Assembly: GCA_913009865.1 (NCBI GenBank)
Contig: CAJVYK010000002.1
Location: 1 to 35,230, forward strand
Direction: 5' to 3'
Source of the DNA: an uncultured bacterium
GTDB taxonomy: Bacteria > Planctomycetota > Phycisphaerae > Sedimentisphaerales > Anaerobacaceae
Length of the DNA stretch: 35,230 nt
Under the pieces are notes generated by a model. That model worked only from the letters and a program-made list of their open reading frames with translations, had not been told where the DNA came from and ran no database searches. Below, piece after piece: positions 1-8,622 of this stretch (position 1 is its first letter; each line of letters starts with the position of its first letter). A program made the translations under genes and the position numbers.

Positions 1-1
1 G

Positions 2-202
2 GCCGGCGCAATGTACGTTAAACACCAGACTTTTGCTATTGCCTATTATGGCGCTTCGATCCTGCTGGTCCTTGCCGCAATAATGGTATTTTTCCTTAAA
101 CCGCCCCATCACATAGAAGAGGTAGAGATTGAGTCTGCCACAGAGATTGAGTCTGCCACAGAGACCGAATCCGAACAACTTGAAATGGTAGCTTCTAAGT
201 AA
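2..202 (+). CDS. C-terminal fragment of a membrane transporter, probably MFS-type (5' end outside window)
   Basis: Frame is open to the window edge (AGAMYVKHQ...). One TM helix (YGASILLVLAAIMVFFLK) is followed by an acidic tail with a duplicated EIESAT motif. MFS assignment is weak. Confidence 0.4.
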   Translation, partial: AGAMYVKHQTFAIAYYGASILLVLAAIMVFFLKPPHHIEEVEIESATEIESATETESEQLEMVASK

Positions 203-225
203 GTGATAAATTTTTGTGATAATAC

Positions 226-266
226 CACTGGCCCGGGCGATAAATATTCTCGGGCCGGTTCTTTAT
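226..266 (+). terminator. Putative intrinsic terminator after the transporter tail
   Basis: GGCCCG (230-235) pairs with CGGGCC (251-256), followed by a short T-rich stretch. Confidence 0.4.
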
Positions 267-430
267 CTGTAGGTTAAAGCAATTTAATTTTTCGTGTTCG
301 CTTTATGCATGTTGCAGCTTCGGCTGGCGGCATCAGATTTGCTCGCAATATTTCAATATCGCTGTGCAATCTTCTTTGCCAGCCTCGTCCTCACGACGGC
401 CTAAATGCGAACAGAAAATATTAAAGTGCT

Positions 431-1522
431 CTAAAGACTATGAATGCCAAAAATATTTTTTTTGACCGCTTCTATTGTGGCCTCTATCGCAGCTGTTACT
501 GTGTCACGCTGTTGGCTGCTTACGACAAGAGCTTTATCTCTTAGCTGGTTTTTTCTGTTGGCATCTGAACCGGCGAGAGTGCTCCATGCAAGCGCCCATG
601 CCTTTATGGTATTATCGATATTATATCCTCCGCCGCCGGTTGCAAGGATGGGTTTATCAAAACTTAACAGATGTTCGATGATGTCAGCGTAGGTATTATT
701 AGTTAAACGCAGATGCGCAAGAGGGTCGCCCGCAAGCCCGTCAGCCCCTAATTCGAAAACAATTACGTCGGGATTGTAAGCTGCAAGCAACGGCAGGGCT
801 ATAGTTTCAAATGCCTTTATGTACGCCTGGTCATAAGTTCCAATCGGCAGTGGGACATTCACACAGTGGCCTTTTCCTTCTCCGGCGCCGATTTCATCCT
901 CGAATCCCGTTCCCGGAAATAATGTCCTGCCATTTTGATGAAACGATATGGTCATTACATCGTTACGGTCGTAAAATGCGTTTGCAACGCCGTCTCCGTG
1001 ATGGACGTCCACATCGAGGTATAAAACTCTTTTTCCTGCTTCAGCTAATATCATACAGGCCAGGGCCACATCATTGATATAACAGAAGCCGGCGGCCAGT
1101 TCCGGCCCTGCATGATGAAATCCTCCTGACGGATTGAACGCAACGTCAGCGGCGCCTGAGAGAATCAGCTTTGCAGCGGTAAGTGTAGCTCCGCAGGCCA
1201 GAACCGGATAGTCATACATATCTTTGAAAATCGGACAATCCGGCGTACCGATTCCCATATTGAGTGCCTCAGCGTTCCAGCGTCCTTTGGCAGCGGTTTT
1301 CAGGGCGTGCAGGTAGCGGGCTGAGTGGAATTTCTTTAGAACAACTCTCTGGGCCGGTGTTGGCGCTGTTTCGCTTCTGTTACCGCCGGAGAGCAGACCC
1401 ATAGAATCTAAAATCTTCCGGGTCTTACCGGCTCGGCTTGTATTAAAGGGGCAGTCCGAAGGGTAAGAATACTTTTCCAACTCCGGCGAATATATAAAAA
1501 CAGCTTTTCTCATCGCAAACAC
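431..1522 (-). CDS. Histone deacetylase-superfamily / AcuC-like deacetylase
   Basis: HDAC signatures GGFHHAGPELAAGFCYINDVALA, VLYLDVDVHHGDGVANAFYDRNDVMTISFHQ, ATGGGGYN. GTG start shares one base with the upstream TAG; alternative ATG gives MRKAVFIYSP. Confidence 0.9.
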   Translation of the reverse strand: MFAMRKAVFIYSPELEKYSYPSDCPFNTSRAGKTRKILDSMGLLSGGNRSETAPTPAQRVVLKKFHSARYLHALKTAAKGRWNAEALNMGIGTPDCPIFKDMYDYPVLACGATLTAAKLILSGAADVAFNPSGGFHHAGPELAAGFCYINDVALACMILAEAGKRVLYLDVDVHHGDGVANAFYDRNDVMTISFHQNGRTLFPGTGFEDEIGAGEGKGHCVNVPLPIGTYDQAYIKAFETIALPLLAAYNPDVIVFELGADGLAGDPLAHLRLTNNTYADIIEHLLSFDKPILATGGGGYNIDNTIKAWALAWSTLAGSDANRKNQLRDKALVVSSQQRDTVTAAIEATIEAVKKNIFGIHSL

Positions 1523-3399
1523 TATTCCTGCTTTTCTTGCCTCGTCAAATCGTATGTTATGCTATAGACTTCGCCGTCAAATTCAATGTTTACCTTGTAG
1601 CCGGAGTTATGAAAGATAGCTAACATTGGCTTATTGGCCGGCAATACTTTTGCATAGAAACGCTTCACGCCGCGCTGTTTAGCAATTTGGGTAATATAAT
1701 CCAGCAGAAAGGTTCCCATTCCCTTTTGCTGCCACTCATCGTGCACAACAAAAGCTACCTCAGCGGCACCTGTCTTTGGGTCGAGGAAGTATTGTGCAAG
1801 GGCAACTATTTGCTCATCAGAAGGGCCTGGAACTATGCCAACGATAGCAAGGTCTTGATAGTAATCAATATTAGTCACTCGCTGAATATCTTTATGTGAA
1901 AATGTCATCTTATCGGTAAAGTACCGGGTTCTGACGGAAGCTTCGCTCAGCGAATACAGCATAAGCACCAGTGCCGGCTCATCGGTAGGCTTAACAGGCC
2001 TGAAGAATATTTCCGTGCCGTCACGCAATGTGTCATAGCGTTCCATTTCCTCAGGATAGGTAACCTTATCCCATGCCAGCTCTATCTGGTCCTCATAAAC
2101 ATACTTTTGGGCTTTTGCAGCTTGAATGAGTTCATTCCTGAATTTCGGATGTGCGATATTAATCAGGGCCATGACCCTTTCTCTAATGCTTTTTCCGTGC
2201 AGATATGCAATCCCGTATTCGGTAACTATATAGTGGACGTCTCCCCGGGTTGTAACCACTCCTGCGCCTTCGGTCAGGTGTGGTACAATCCTGCTGACCT
2301 CACCATTCTTTGCGGTCGATGGCATCGTGATAATAGCTTTGCCTGCTCTGCTTCCGGTGGCGCCGCGAATGAAATCCACCTGTCCGCCGATACCGCTGTA
2401 GAACCGATATCCTAATGAGTCTGCGCAGACCTGGCCTGTTAAATCGACCTCCAGCCCGAGGTTAATTGCTACCATTTTATCGTGTTGGCTGATGATATAG
2501 GGGTCGTTGACATACTCGGTGGGATAAAATTCGAAGAACGGATTGTTGTTAATATAGTCATAGAGGCGTCTCGAACCCATGCAGAAACTTGCTACGATTT
2601 TGCCACGATTGACGGACTTTTTTGCACACGTGATAGCACCGCACTCGATTAGGTCGATGATCCAGTCACTGAACATCTCGGTATGAATACCGAGGTCTTT
2701 TTTGTCTTTTAGAAACTCCGCCAGGGCCTGAGGGATTTCTCCTATGCCGCACTCAATAGTGCTGCCGTCCTCGACGAGCCGGGCAATATTCTGCCCGATA
2801 CAGCGTAATGTTTCGTCTGGTTCGGATACTGGAACTTGCGCTATATCCTCATCGAAAGGAACCAACGTATCAATGGTGCTGACGTGAACAAAGCTATCCC
2901 CGAATGTTCGGGGCATACAGCCATTAACTTGCGCTATAACATACCTTGCATTAGCGATTGCGGATTTAACTATATCCACCGAGACGCCAAGACTGCACAG
3001 CCCGTTCATATCGGGCGGCGTTACGCTGACCAGGGCAACATCGATTGGAATTCTTCCGCTCTCGAATTCACCTGGTATCTCTGACAGGAATATTGGCGTG
3101 TAATCTCCAAACCCTTTTTCGACGGCTTCTCGGACGTTGTCACCGATGAAGAAGCTGTTCATTTTGAACTTTTCACGGAACTTCTCGTCGACATACCGAG
3201 CATCTCCTATCGTCAACAGATGGATGATATGAGCGTCGCTAATTCCGGCGGAACGCTCGACCAGCGTGTTGACAAGATGTTGGGGTTGGGCGCATCCTGT
3301 CCCTATAAATATGCTGTTGCCGGACTTAATTAACTTCATCGCTGTCGTAGCGTTGCTTATTTTGTCCTTGTGCTTTTCTTTCCAGTCAAATTCCTGCAT
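1522..3399 (-). CDS. Acetyl-CoA hydrolase/CoA-transferase fused to a C-terminal GNAT N-acetyltransferase domain
   Basis: N-terminal CoA-transferase-like region (SGNSIFIGTGCAQPQHLV, GIGGQVDFIRGA, VTEYGIAYLHGKSIRERVMALINIAHP). C-terminal GNAT region (IFFRPVKPTDEPALVLMLYSLS...VAFVVHDEWQQKGMGTFLLDYITQIAKQRG). Confidence 0.9.
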   Translation of the reverse strand: MQEFDWKEKHKDKISNATTAMKLIKSGNSIFIGTGCAQPQHLVNTLVERSAGISDAHIIHLLTIGDARYVDEKFREKFKMNSFFIGDNVREAVEKGFGDYTPIFLSEIPGEFESGRIPIDVALVSVTPPDMNGLCSLGVSVDIVKSAIANARYVIAQVNGCMPRTFGDSFVHVSTIDTLVPFDEDIAQVPVSEPDETLRCIGQNIARLVEDGSTIECGIGEIPQALAEFLKDKKDLGIHTEMFSDWIIDLIECGAITCAKKSVNRGKIVASFCMGSRRLYDYINNNPFFEFYPTEYVNDPYIISQHDKMVAINLGLEVDLTGQVCADSLGYRFYSGIGGQVDFIRGATGSRAGKAIITMPSTAKNGEVSRIVPHLTEGAGVVTTRGDVHYIVTEYGIAYLHGKSIRERVMALINIAHPKFRNELIQAAKAQKYVYEDQIELAWDKVTYPEEMERYDTLRDGTEIFFRPVKPTDEPALVLMLYSLSEASVRTRYFTDKMTFSHKDIQRVTNIDYYQDLAIVGIVPGPSDEQIVALAQYFLDPKTGAAEVAFVVHDEWQQKGMGTFLLDYITQIAKQRGVKRFYAKVLPANKPMLAIFHNSGYKVNIEFDGEVYSITYDLTRQEKQE

Positions 3400-3468
3400 A
3401 CCATTCCTTTGTGTTAACTTAAACTGACCGATTTGTCTCTAAAAACAGTGTAAATCCGTGTCTGAAAA

Positions 3469-5571
3469 TCAGACTTGTTCCACGCTTATCCTGGCATCGA
3501 CCGCGATTGGTGTGCTGCCTTCAGGGCCGACCATGTACGGATTTATATCCAATTCCTTAATCTGAGGAAATTCTGTAACCAATTGTGAGAGCCTTTGCAG
3601 TCCTTCAGCTATTGCCTCTATGTCCACTCCTTCTTCGCCGCGTACGCCCTTTAATATTTTATACGTCTTCGTATTCACGAGCATTTGTTTTGCTTCGGCT
3701 GCTGTCAGCGGTGCCAGGTGGAAGGATACATCTTTAAGTACCTCCACCATTATCCCTCCCATTCCAAACATCATCAAAGGGCCGAAATGCGGGTCGCGAT
3801 TCATTCCGAGGATAACCTCTTTTCCACTCTTACACATTTCCTGGACAAGAACGCCGAGAATGTTAGCGTTTGGAAGCTTTTTTGGGATTCGATACATCAT
3901 CAGGTCGAAAGCATCCATTATTTCCTGGGTGCTGTTGAGGCCGACCTTAACTCCGCCTACGTCTGACTTATGCAGGATATCCGGCGACCAGATTTTCAAT
4001 ACGACCGGATATCCGAGCTGTTGTGCTATATTGGCCGCTTGTTCGGCTGTGGCTGCGATAGAGCCTCTTGGTGTTACGAAGCCGTATGCTTCGAGTATCT
4101 CCTTTGATTCTGTCTCGCCGATTTCCCGAATCCCCTGTCGCAGATGCCTGTCGACTATTGTTTCGACCTTCCTGCGGTTAACAGGAAACAATTTTACGAC
4201 TCGTTTTGGTCTGGAACGCCATCTGACATAATCAACCATAACTTTGACTGTGGTAACGGCGTTTTCCGGCGAATCATACTGTGGGATTTTGCCCTCTCGT
4301 AAGATTTTTATTGCATCGGCAACTTTGGCGGCACCGAGGAAGCAGGCAAGAATCGGCTTTTCCGGTTTTTGACGAGCTATCTTGACGACTGCCTCAGCGG
4401 TGGCTGCGGATTCGGTCATTGCCTGAGGTGTCAGGAGCATCAGAGCTGTATTAACGTTAGGGTCATCGAGAACAACATTGAGTGCAAATTCGTAACGGTC
4501 AGCTAACGCATCACCTAAAATATCGACAGGGTTATACAAATTCGCAGCGGGCGGTAAGGCCTCGGCCAATTTGCTTATAGTCTTATCGGTCAGTTTTGCA
4601 AAATCGAGTCCCTGTCGTTCGATGGCGTCGGCGGTCATAATTCCCGGTCCGCCGGCATTGGTAATAACAGCAACGCATGGGCCTTTGGGCAGCGGCTGAT
4701 TGGCAAAAGCCTGGGAGAAATCGAACTGATATTTAATGGAATCACAGCGGATGATTCCTGCTCGTTCGAATGCGGCTTCGTACGCAGTTTCGCCGCCGGC
4801 AAGACTGCCGGTATGAGAGGATGCTGCTTTTGCGCCCGCTGTTGTTCCTCCGGATTTCATCAGTAATATCGGTTTATAATTAGAAATTTTTTCCGCTTCT
4901 CTTACAAAAGCATCACCGTCGCTGATACTTTCAAGATAGCCGGCAATAACCCTGGTGTCCGGGTCGGAACCGAGAGCCTTTATAATATCCAGTTCATTTA
5001 CATCAGCTTTGTTGCCAATGCTCACAAGTTTGCTAAAACCAATGCTGTTGGCGTTAGCCATATCAAGAATAGCAGCCAGTAGTGCTCCCGATTGGGAAAG
5101 ATATCCTGTTGCACCTATTGCCGGCAGGTCTCCACCGAAACTGGCATTTAGCCTGTTTGCCGGCACTATCACTCCCAGGCAGTTAGGTCCGATGACTCTG
5201 ATGCCGGATTGCCTGGCAATTTGAATGACCTGTTTTTCGAGTTCTCTGCCCTCTTTTCCGACTTCTTTAAAGCCGGCGGTTATAATAATGGCCGACTTTG
5301 TCCTGACCTTTGCGCATTGCCGCATTACCGTTGGGACAATTTTAGCCGGCACAATAACAATAACGAGGTCGCAGGGTTCTCCGATAGATTCGAGGTCAGG
5401 ATAGCATTTCAGCCCTTCTATAGTTTGGGCTTTGGGATTGACCGGAAATATCTTACCCTTATACCCCGCTGCGAGCATATTTGTCAGGATTTCGTAGCCG
5501 ACCTTGCCCTTCTGGCGAGAGGCACCTACGATTGCAACAGACTGTGGATTAAAGAAGTTCTCAAGTCCCAT
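3469..5571 (-). CDS. ADP-forming acetate/acyl-CoA ligase, fused alpha-beta subunits (CoA-binding plus ATP-grasp)
   Basis: FNPQSVAIVGASRQKGKVGYEILTNM, SQSGALLAAILD, SHTGSLAGGETAYEAAFERAGI, ATP-grasp YPVVLKIWSPDILHKSDVGGVKVGL. Confidence 0.92.
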   Translation of the reverse strand: MGLENFFNPQSVAIVGASRQKGKVGYEILTNMLAAGYKGKIFPVNPKAQTIEGLKCYPDLESIGEPCDLVIVIVPAKIVPTVMRQCAKVRTKSAIIITAGFKEVGKEGRELEKQVIQIARQSGIRVIGPNCLGVIVPANRLNASFGGDLPAIGATGYLSQSGALLAAILDMANANSIGFSKLVSIGNKADVNELDIIKALGSDPDTRVIAGYLESISDGDAFVREAEKISNYKPILLMKSGGTTAGAKAASSHTGSLAGGETAYEAAFERAGIIRCDSIKYQFDFSQAFANQPLPKGPCVAVITNAGGPGIMTADAIERQGLDFAKLTDKTISKLAEALPPAANLYNPVDILGDALADRYEFALNVVLDDPNVNTALMLLTPQAMTESAATAEAVVKIARQKPEKPILACFLGAAKVADAIKILREGKIPQYDSPENAVTTVKVMVDYVRWRSRPKRVVKLFPVNRRKVETIVDRHLRQGIREIGETESKEILEAYGFVTPRGSIAATAEQAANIAQQLGYPVVLKIWSPDILHKSDVGGVKVGLNSTQEIMDAFDLMMYRIPKKLPNANILGVLVQEMCKSGKEVILGMNRDPHFGPLMMFGMGGIMVEVLKDVSFHLAPLTAAEAKQMLVNTKTYKILKGVRGEEGVDIEAIAEGLQRLSQLVTEFPQIKELDINPYMVGPEGSTPIAVDARISVEQV

Positions 5572-5674
5572 AGTAGTTAACCGGTCCTTTCTAAACCAAT
5601 GCTCCGCTCCACGTAAACGGACATTTTATTCTATGCTGTGTGTAATTGCAAAGTTTTATGATATTATTTGGAAA

Positions 5675-6034
5675 ATGAAAAAAACTAAAAAATTCGTCTT
5701 ACAAAAACATACAAGCCCCGGCGATGCGCACTGGGATTTGATGTTAGAGGCCGGGGGTGTTTTAGAGACGTATCGGCTTGAGTTGCCGCCGGCAAAATTA
5801 TCACAGCAGACAACCACCGCAGTCAAAATTTTCGACCATCCGCTAAAGTTTTTGTCCTACGAAGGAAGCGTAAATAAAGGTAAAGGCAGCGTGAAAATAG
5901 CTGATGCTGGTACATATCAACTGCTAAGCGACTCCGAAGACCGCAGGGAACTTCAACTAAAGGGCGAGATTCTAAAAGGCAAATTCACTCTCACTCATAT
6001 CGAGGACGACAGGTGGGAATTTACTATTTTCTAA
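5675..6034 (+). CDS. Stand-alone LigD-type 3'-phosphoesterase domain protein
   Basis: MKKTKKFVLQKHTSPGDAHWDLMLEAGGVLETYRLELPP resembles the FVxQKH...HxDxxLE core of the LigD PE domain. Start set at ATG 5675 inside the longer ORF 5504-6034. Confidence 0.75.
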   Translation: MKKTKKFVLQKHTSPGDAHWDLMLEAGGVLETYRLELPPAKLSQQTTTAVKIFDHPLKFLSYEGSVNKGKGSVKIADAGTYQLLSDSEDRRELQLKGEILKGKFTLTHIEDDRWEFTIF

Positions 6035-6920
6035 GTTCAGGCGTATCCGGCTCAATATGCACGGTTATATTAACCGGACGGGCAATCTGGGAATGCAGGG
6101 CGTTTTCCAGGCTTTCAGCTATTTCATGGGCGGCGGCTATGTTCAGGTTTGGGTCAACAAGGATGTGCAGGTCAAGGAAGACTTCTCTGCCGACCGTGCG
6201 TGTTCGCAGTTTGTGCCATCGGCGTATCGAACAGTTATCGTTGATTATATGTTTTATGTGTTCGATTGTACCCTGGTCGATGGCGCTTTCGGTCAATTCG
6301 CTAAGACAATCGCTGATTATTCGAACAGCGACCAGGATTATCATCAGGCCAACCACGATAGCGGCTATTCCGTCGCCATAGACAAAGCCGAATTTCAGCG
6401 ATATGAAACCTATTAAGACGACTACCGAACTCAGGGCGTCGCTCCGTTGGTGCCATGCATTGGCGTAAAGAGCGGTGCTATGGGATTTAATGGCAACTCT
6501 TTTAGTTACCCTGCAAAGCAGTTCTTTAACAATGATGGAGATTATCGCAACTATCGGTACTGCTATGTGGAGGCTGCTGAGATTACCTTTGGTTATGTTG
6601 GTAGCGGCGTAGTAAACAAAAGCTGCGCCGATGAAGAGCAAAAGCAGGGCAATAAGGGCTGCCGAGAAGGTTTCGGCTCGGCCATGGCCGTAAGGGTGGT
6701 CTTGGTCGGGTTCTTTTGAACTGAGGTGGAGGCCCAGAAGAACAGCCAGGTCGGTGGTCATATCGGAAAGTGAGTGCATCCCGTCGGCAATCAGGGCTAC
6801 CGAGCCGTACAAGAAACCGACCGAGAGCTTGAAGATAAAAAGAACGGCGTTTGTGACGATAGCAAGATTTGTGACAGATTTTATCTGCTTGCCGGCAATT
6901 TTTTGTTTCGTGTCGTCCAT
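6024..6920 (-). CDS. Cation diffusion facilitator (CDF) family transporter
   Basis: SVALIADGMHSLSDMTTDLAVLLGLHLSSKEPDQDHPYGHGRAETFSA, NAWHQRSDALSSVVVLIG. 3' end overlaps the convergent phosphoesterase gene. Confidence 0.93.
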   Translation of the reverse strand: MDDTKQKIAGKQIKSVTNLAIVTNAVLFIFKLSVGFLYGSVALIADGMHSLSDMTTDLAVLLGLHLSSKEPDQDHPYGHGRAETFSAALIALLLLFIGAAFVYYAATNITKGNLSSLHIAVPIVAIISIIVKELLCRVTKRVAIKSHSTALYANAWHQRSDALSSVVVLIGFISLKFGFVYGDGIAAIVVGLMIILVAVRIISDCLSELTESAIDQGTIEHIKHIINDNCSIRRWHKLRTRTVGREVFLDLHILVDPNLNIAAAHEIAESLENALHSQIARPVNITVHIEPDTPELRK

Positions 6921-6971
6921 CTCAATATTATATAGCCCCCACCCCTGTAGCGGGGGGATTGTTTGTCTTTT

Positions 6972-8375
6972 TTACCCACCCCTGCGGTGTAATATTTCTT
7001 TGCGAATGTTCGAAACCGCATCGATGTATTTTTGCCCGATTGCCTTATTTCTTGCTTCGACTATAATTCTCATTACCGGCTCGGTATTACTGGTTCTCAA
7101 GTGTATCCAGCCGTCGTCGAAATCGAATCGGCAGCCGTCGGTGGTATCCAGCTTTGCATTGGTAAAAAGTTTTTTTGCCGAGTTCAGGATTTGCTGTGCT
7201 TGTGTTTGTTCTACGGCGAATTTGTCCTTGCTCATATAATAGCCGCCGATTTCACTGACCAGCTGGCTTATTGTTTTTTTGGTTTCAGCCATTAACTGCA
7301 GAACAAGTCCGATACCGACAAGACTGTCGCGGACCGGCCCGACTCTCAAGTCAATCACTCCACCGTTACCTTCTCCTCCGATGATACAGTTATGTTCGAG
7401 CATTGCCGCTGCGACATTTGCCTCTCCCACAGCGCTGCGGTAAACCTGCCCGCCGTATCTTTCGGCGATGTCATCGAGCATTCTCGATGTCGAAAGATTT
7501 GTTGCCGCACTGCCGTTTTTTTTGCTGAAGATGTATTTTGCTGCCAGGGCAAGCGTATATTCTTCACCGATATAGGTTCCGTTTTCGTCAACGATTGCCA
7601 GTCTGTCGGCATCGGGGTCCTGAGCGAACCCAATGTCGGCTTGTTTCGTTTTTACCGCTTCACAAAGGCCGGTTAAGTTTTCAGCGGCTGGTTCAGGCCC
7701 GTGAGCGAACAGGCCGGTGGGCTCATCATTTATTGCGGAAACTGCGCATTTCAGTTCAGCGAGCATTTTTTTCGTAACCCGCCCGCCTGCTCCATTGACA
7801 CTGTCCAGGACGACCTTGAATTTTTTTACTGCTATTGTTTCTCTGTCAACGATTGCCAGAACCTTAGCGATGTGGGTGGTATCGGTTTGGTTTTCGGTGG
7901 TTTTCTTGCCGCAGTTAGCCGAATCGACAAAGGTAAAATTTTTATTACAAAAATATTTCTTGATTTGTTCAGATGCCTCTGTCGGCGGAGCGATACCATT
8001 ATCGAGTAATAGTTTTATACCGTTGTATTGAATCGGATTATGGGATGCGGTAATAATAACTCCGCCTGCACAGCCGAGTTCTCTTACCATAATCCCGACG
8101 CCGGGCGTGGTTACTATTCCCAAATCTGTCACGTCAATTCCGACGCCGCACAATCCTGCTGTTACCGCTGATTTCAGCATCTGGCCGCTGGGCCGGGAAT
8201 CGGCGCCGATACACACAGACAATCGTGCCTCGTGTCTCGTGCTCTGTACCCCGAAGTGCCTGTTTCTTAGAAATGCACCGAAGGCGCTTCCGTACTCGGC
8301 GGCGATGGATGCGGTAAGGTTTTCTCCGACGATACCTCTCAATCCACTGATACTTATTATTAATTGCTCAGCCAT
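6972..8375 (-). CDS. glmM: Phosphoglucosamine mutase / phosphomannomutase family (alpha-D-phosphohexomutase)
   Basis: SISGLRGIVGENLT, catalytic ITASHNPIQYNGIKL, metal loop DPDADRLAIVDENG, GGEGNGGVI, RTSNTEPVMRIIVEA. Confidence 0.85.
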   Translation of the reverse strand: MAEQLIISISGLRGIVGENLTASIAAEYGSAFGAFLRNRHFGVQSTRHEARLSVCIGADSRPSGQMLKSAVTAGLCGVGIDVTDLGIVTTPGVGIMVRELGCAGGVIITASHNPIQYNGIKLLLDNGIAPPTEASEQIKKYFCNKNFTFVDSANCGKKTTENQTDTTHIAKVLAIVDRETIAVKKFKVVLDSVNGAGGRVTKKMLAELKCAVSAINDEPTGLFAHGPEPAAENLTGLCEAVKTKQADIGFAQDPDADRLAIVDENGTYIGEEYTLALAAKYIFSKKNGSAATNLSTSRMLDDIAERYGGQVYRSAVGEANVAAAMLEHNCIIGGEGNGGVIDLRVGPVRDSLVGIGLVLQLMAETKKTISQLVSEIGGYYMSKDKFAVEQTQAQQILNSAKKLFTNAKLDTTDGCRFDFDDGWIHLRTSNTEPVMRIIVEARNKAIGQKYIDAVSNIRKEILHRRGG

Positions 8376-8385
8376 ACCAAATGTT

Positions 8386-8415
8386 GTATTGCGTATATCG
8401 TATTGCGTATTGCGT
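8386..8415. repeat. 7-nt degenerate tandem array (GTATTGC family)
   Basis: GTATTGC|GTATATC|GTATTGC|GTATTGC|GT. The same 30-bp string recurs at 27444-27473. Confidence 0.9.
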
Positions 8416-8606
8416 TAAAGCTTCTTAAGGAGATTTGAAATCATTCGGCAAATATGATCCAATTTCTCAAGCAATACTGTTTCTTTGTCTTCTTGTATAT
8501 ATTGTAACTTTTTTGCTATTGTTATTTGTGTTTCCAGTTCTGCACAACTTCCCAACGATATGTACAAAAATTGATTGTATTCCTTTACGCAATACACATC
8601 ACGCAC
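8415..8606 (-). pseudogene. Truncated four-helix-bundle (S23 / 23S rRNA IVS-type) protein fragment
   Basis: YISLGSCAELETQITIAKKLQYI...LEKLDHICRMISNLLKKL matches the C-terminal half of S23-family proteins. The N-terminal half is absent and the first residues are encoded by repeat sequence. Confidence 0.75.
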
Positions 8607-8621
8607 GACGCAATACGAGCG
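8587..8621. repeat. 7-nt degenerate tandem array (ACGCAAT, inverted GTATTGC family)
   Basis: ACGCAAT|ACACATC|ACGCACG|ACGCAAT|ACGAGCG, opposite orientation to 8386-8415. Confidence 0.85.
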
Positions 8622-8622
8622 A

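Noticed and set aside
125-160. 18-bp tandem duplication GAGATTGAGTCTGCCACA
   Set aside because: A simple in-frame coding duplication (EIESAT x2) in an acidic C-terminal tail; not related to the intergenic arrays.
3620-4231. 203-aa plus-strand ORF
   Set aside because: Antisense to the well-supported acyl-CoA synthetase; low-complexity translation without family features.
6013-6381. Plus-strand ORFs over the CDF transporter
   Set aside because: Antisense shadows of a clearly recognisable CDF gene.
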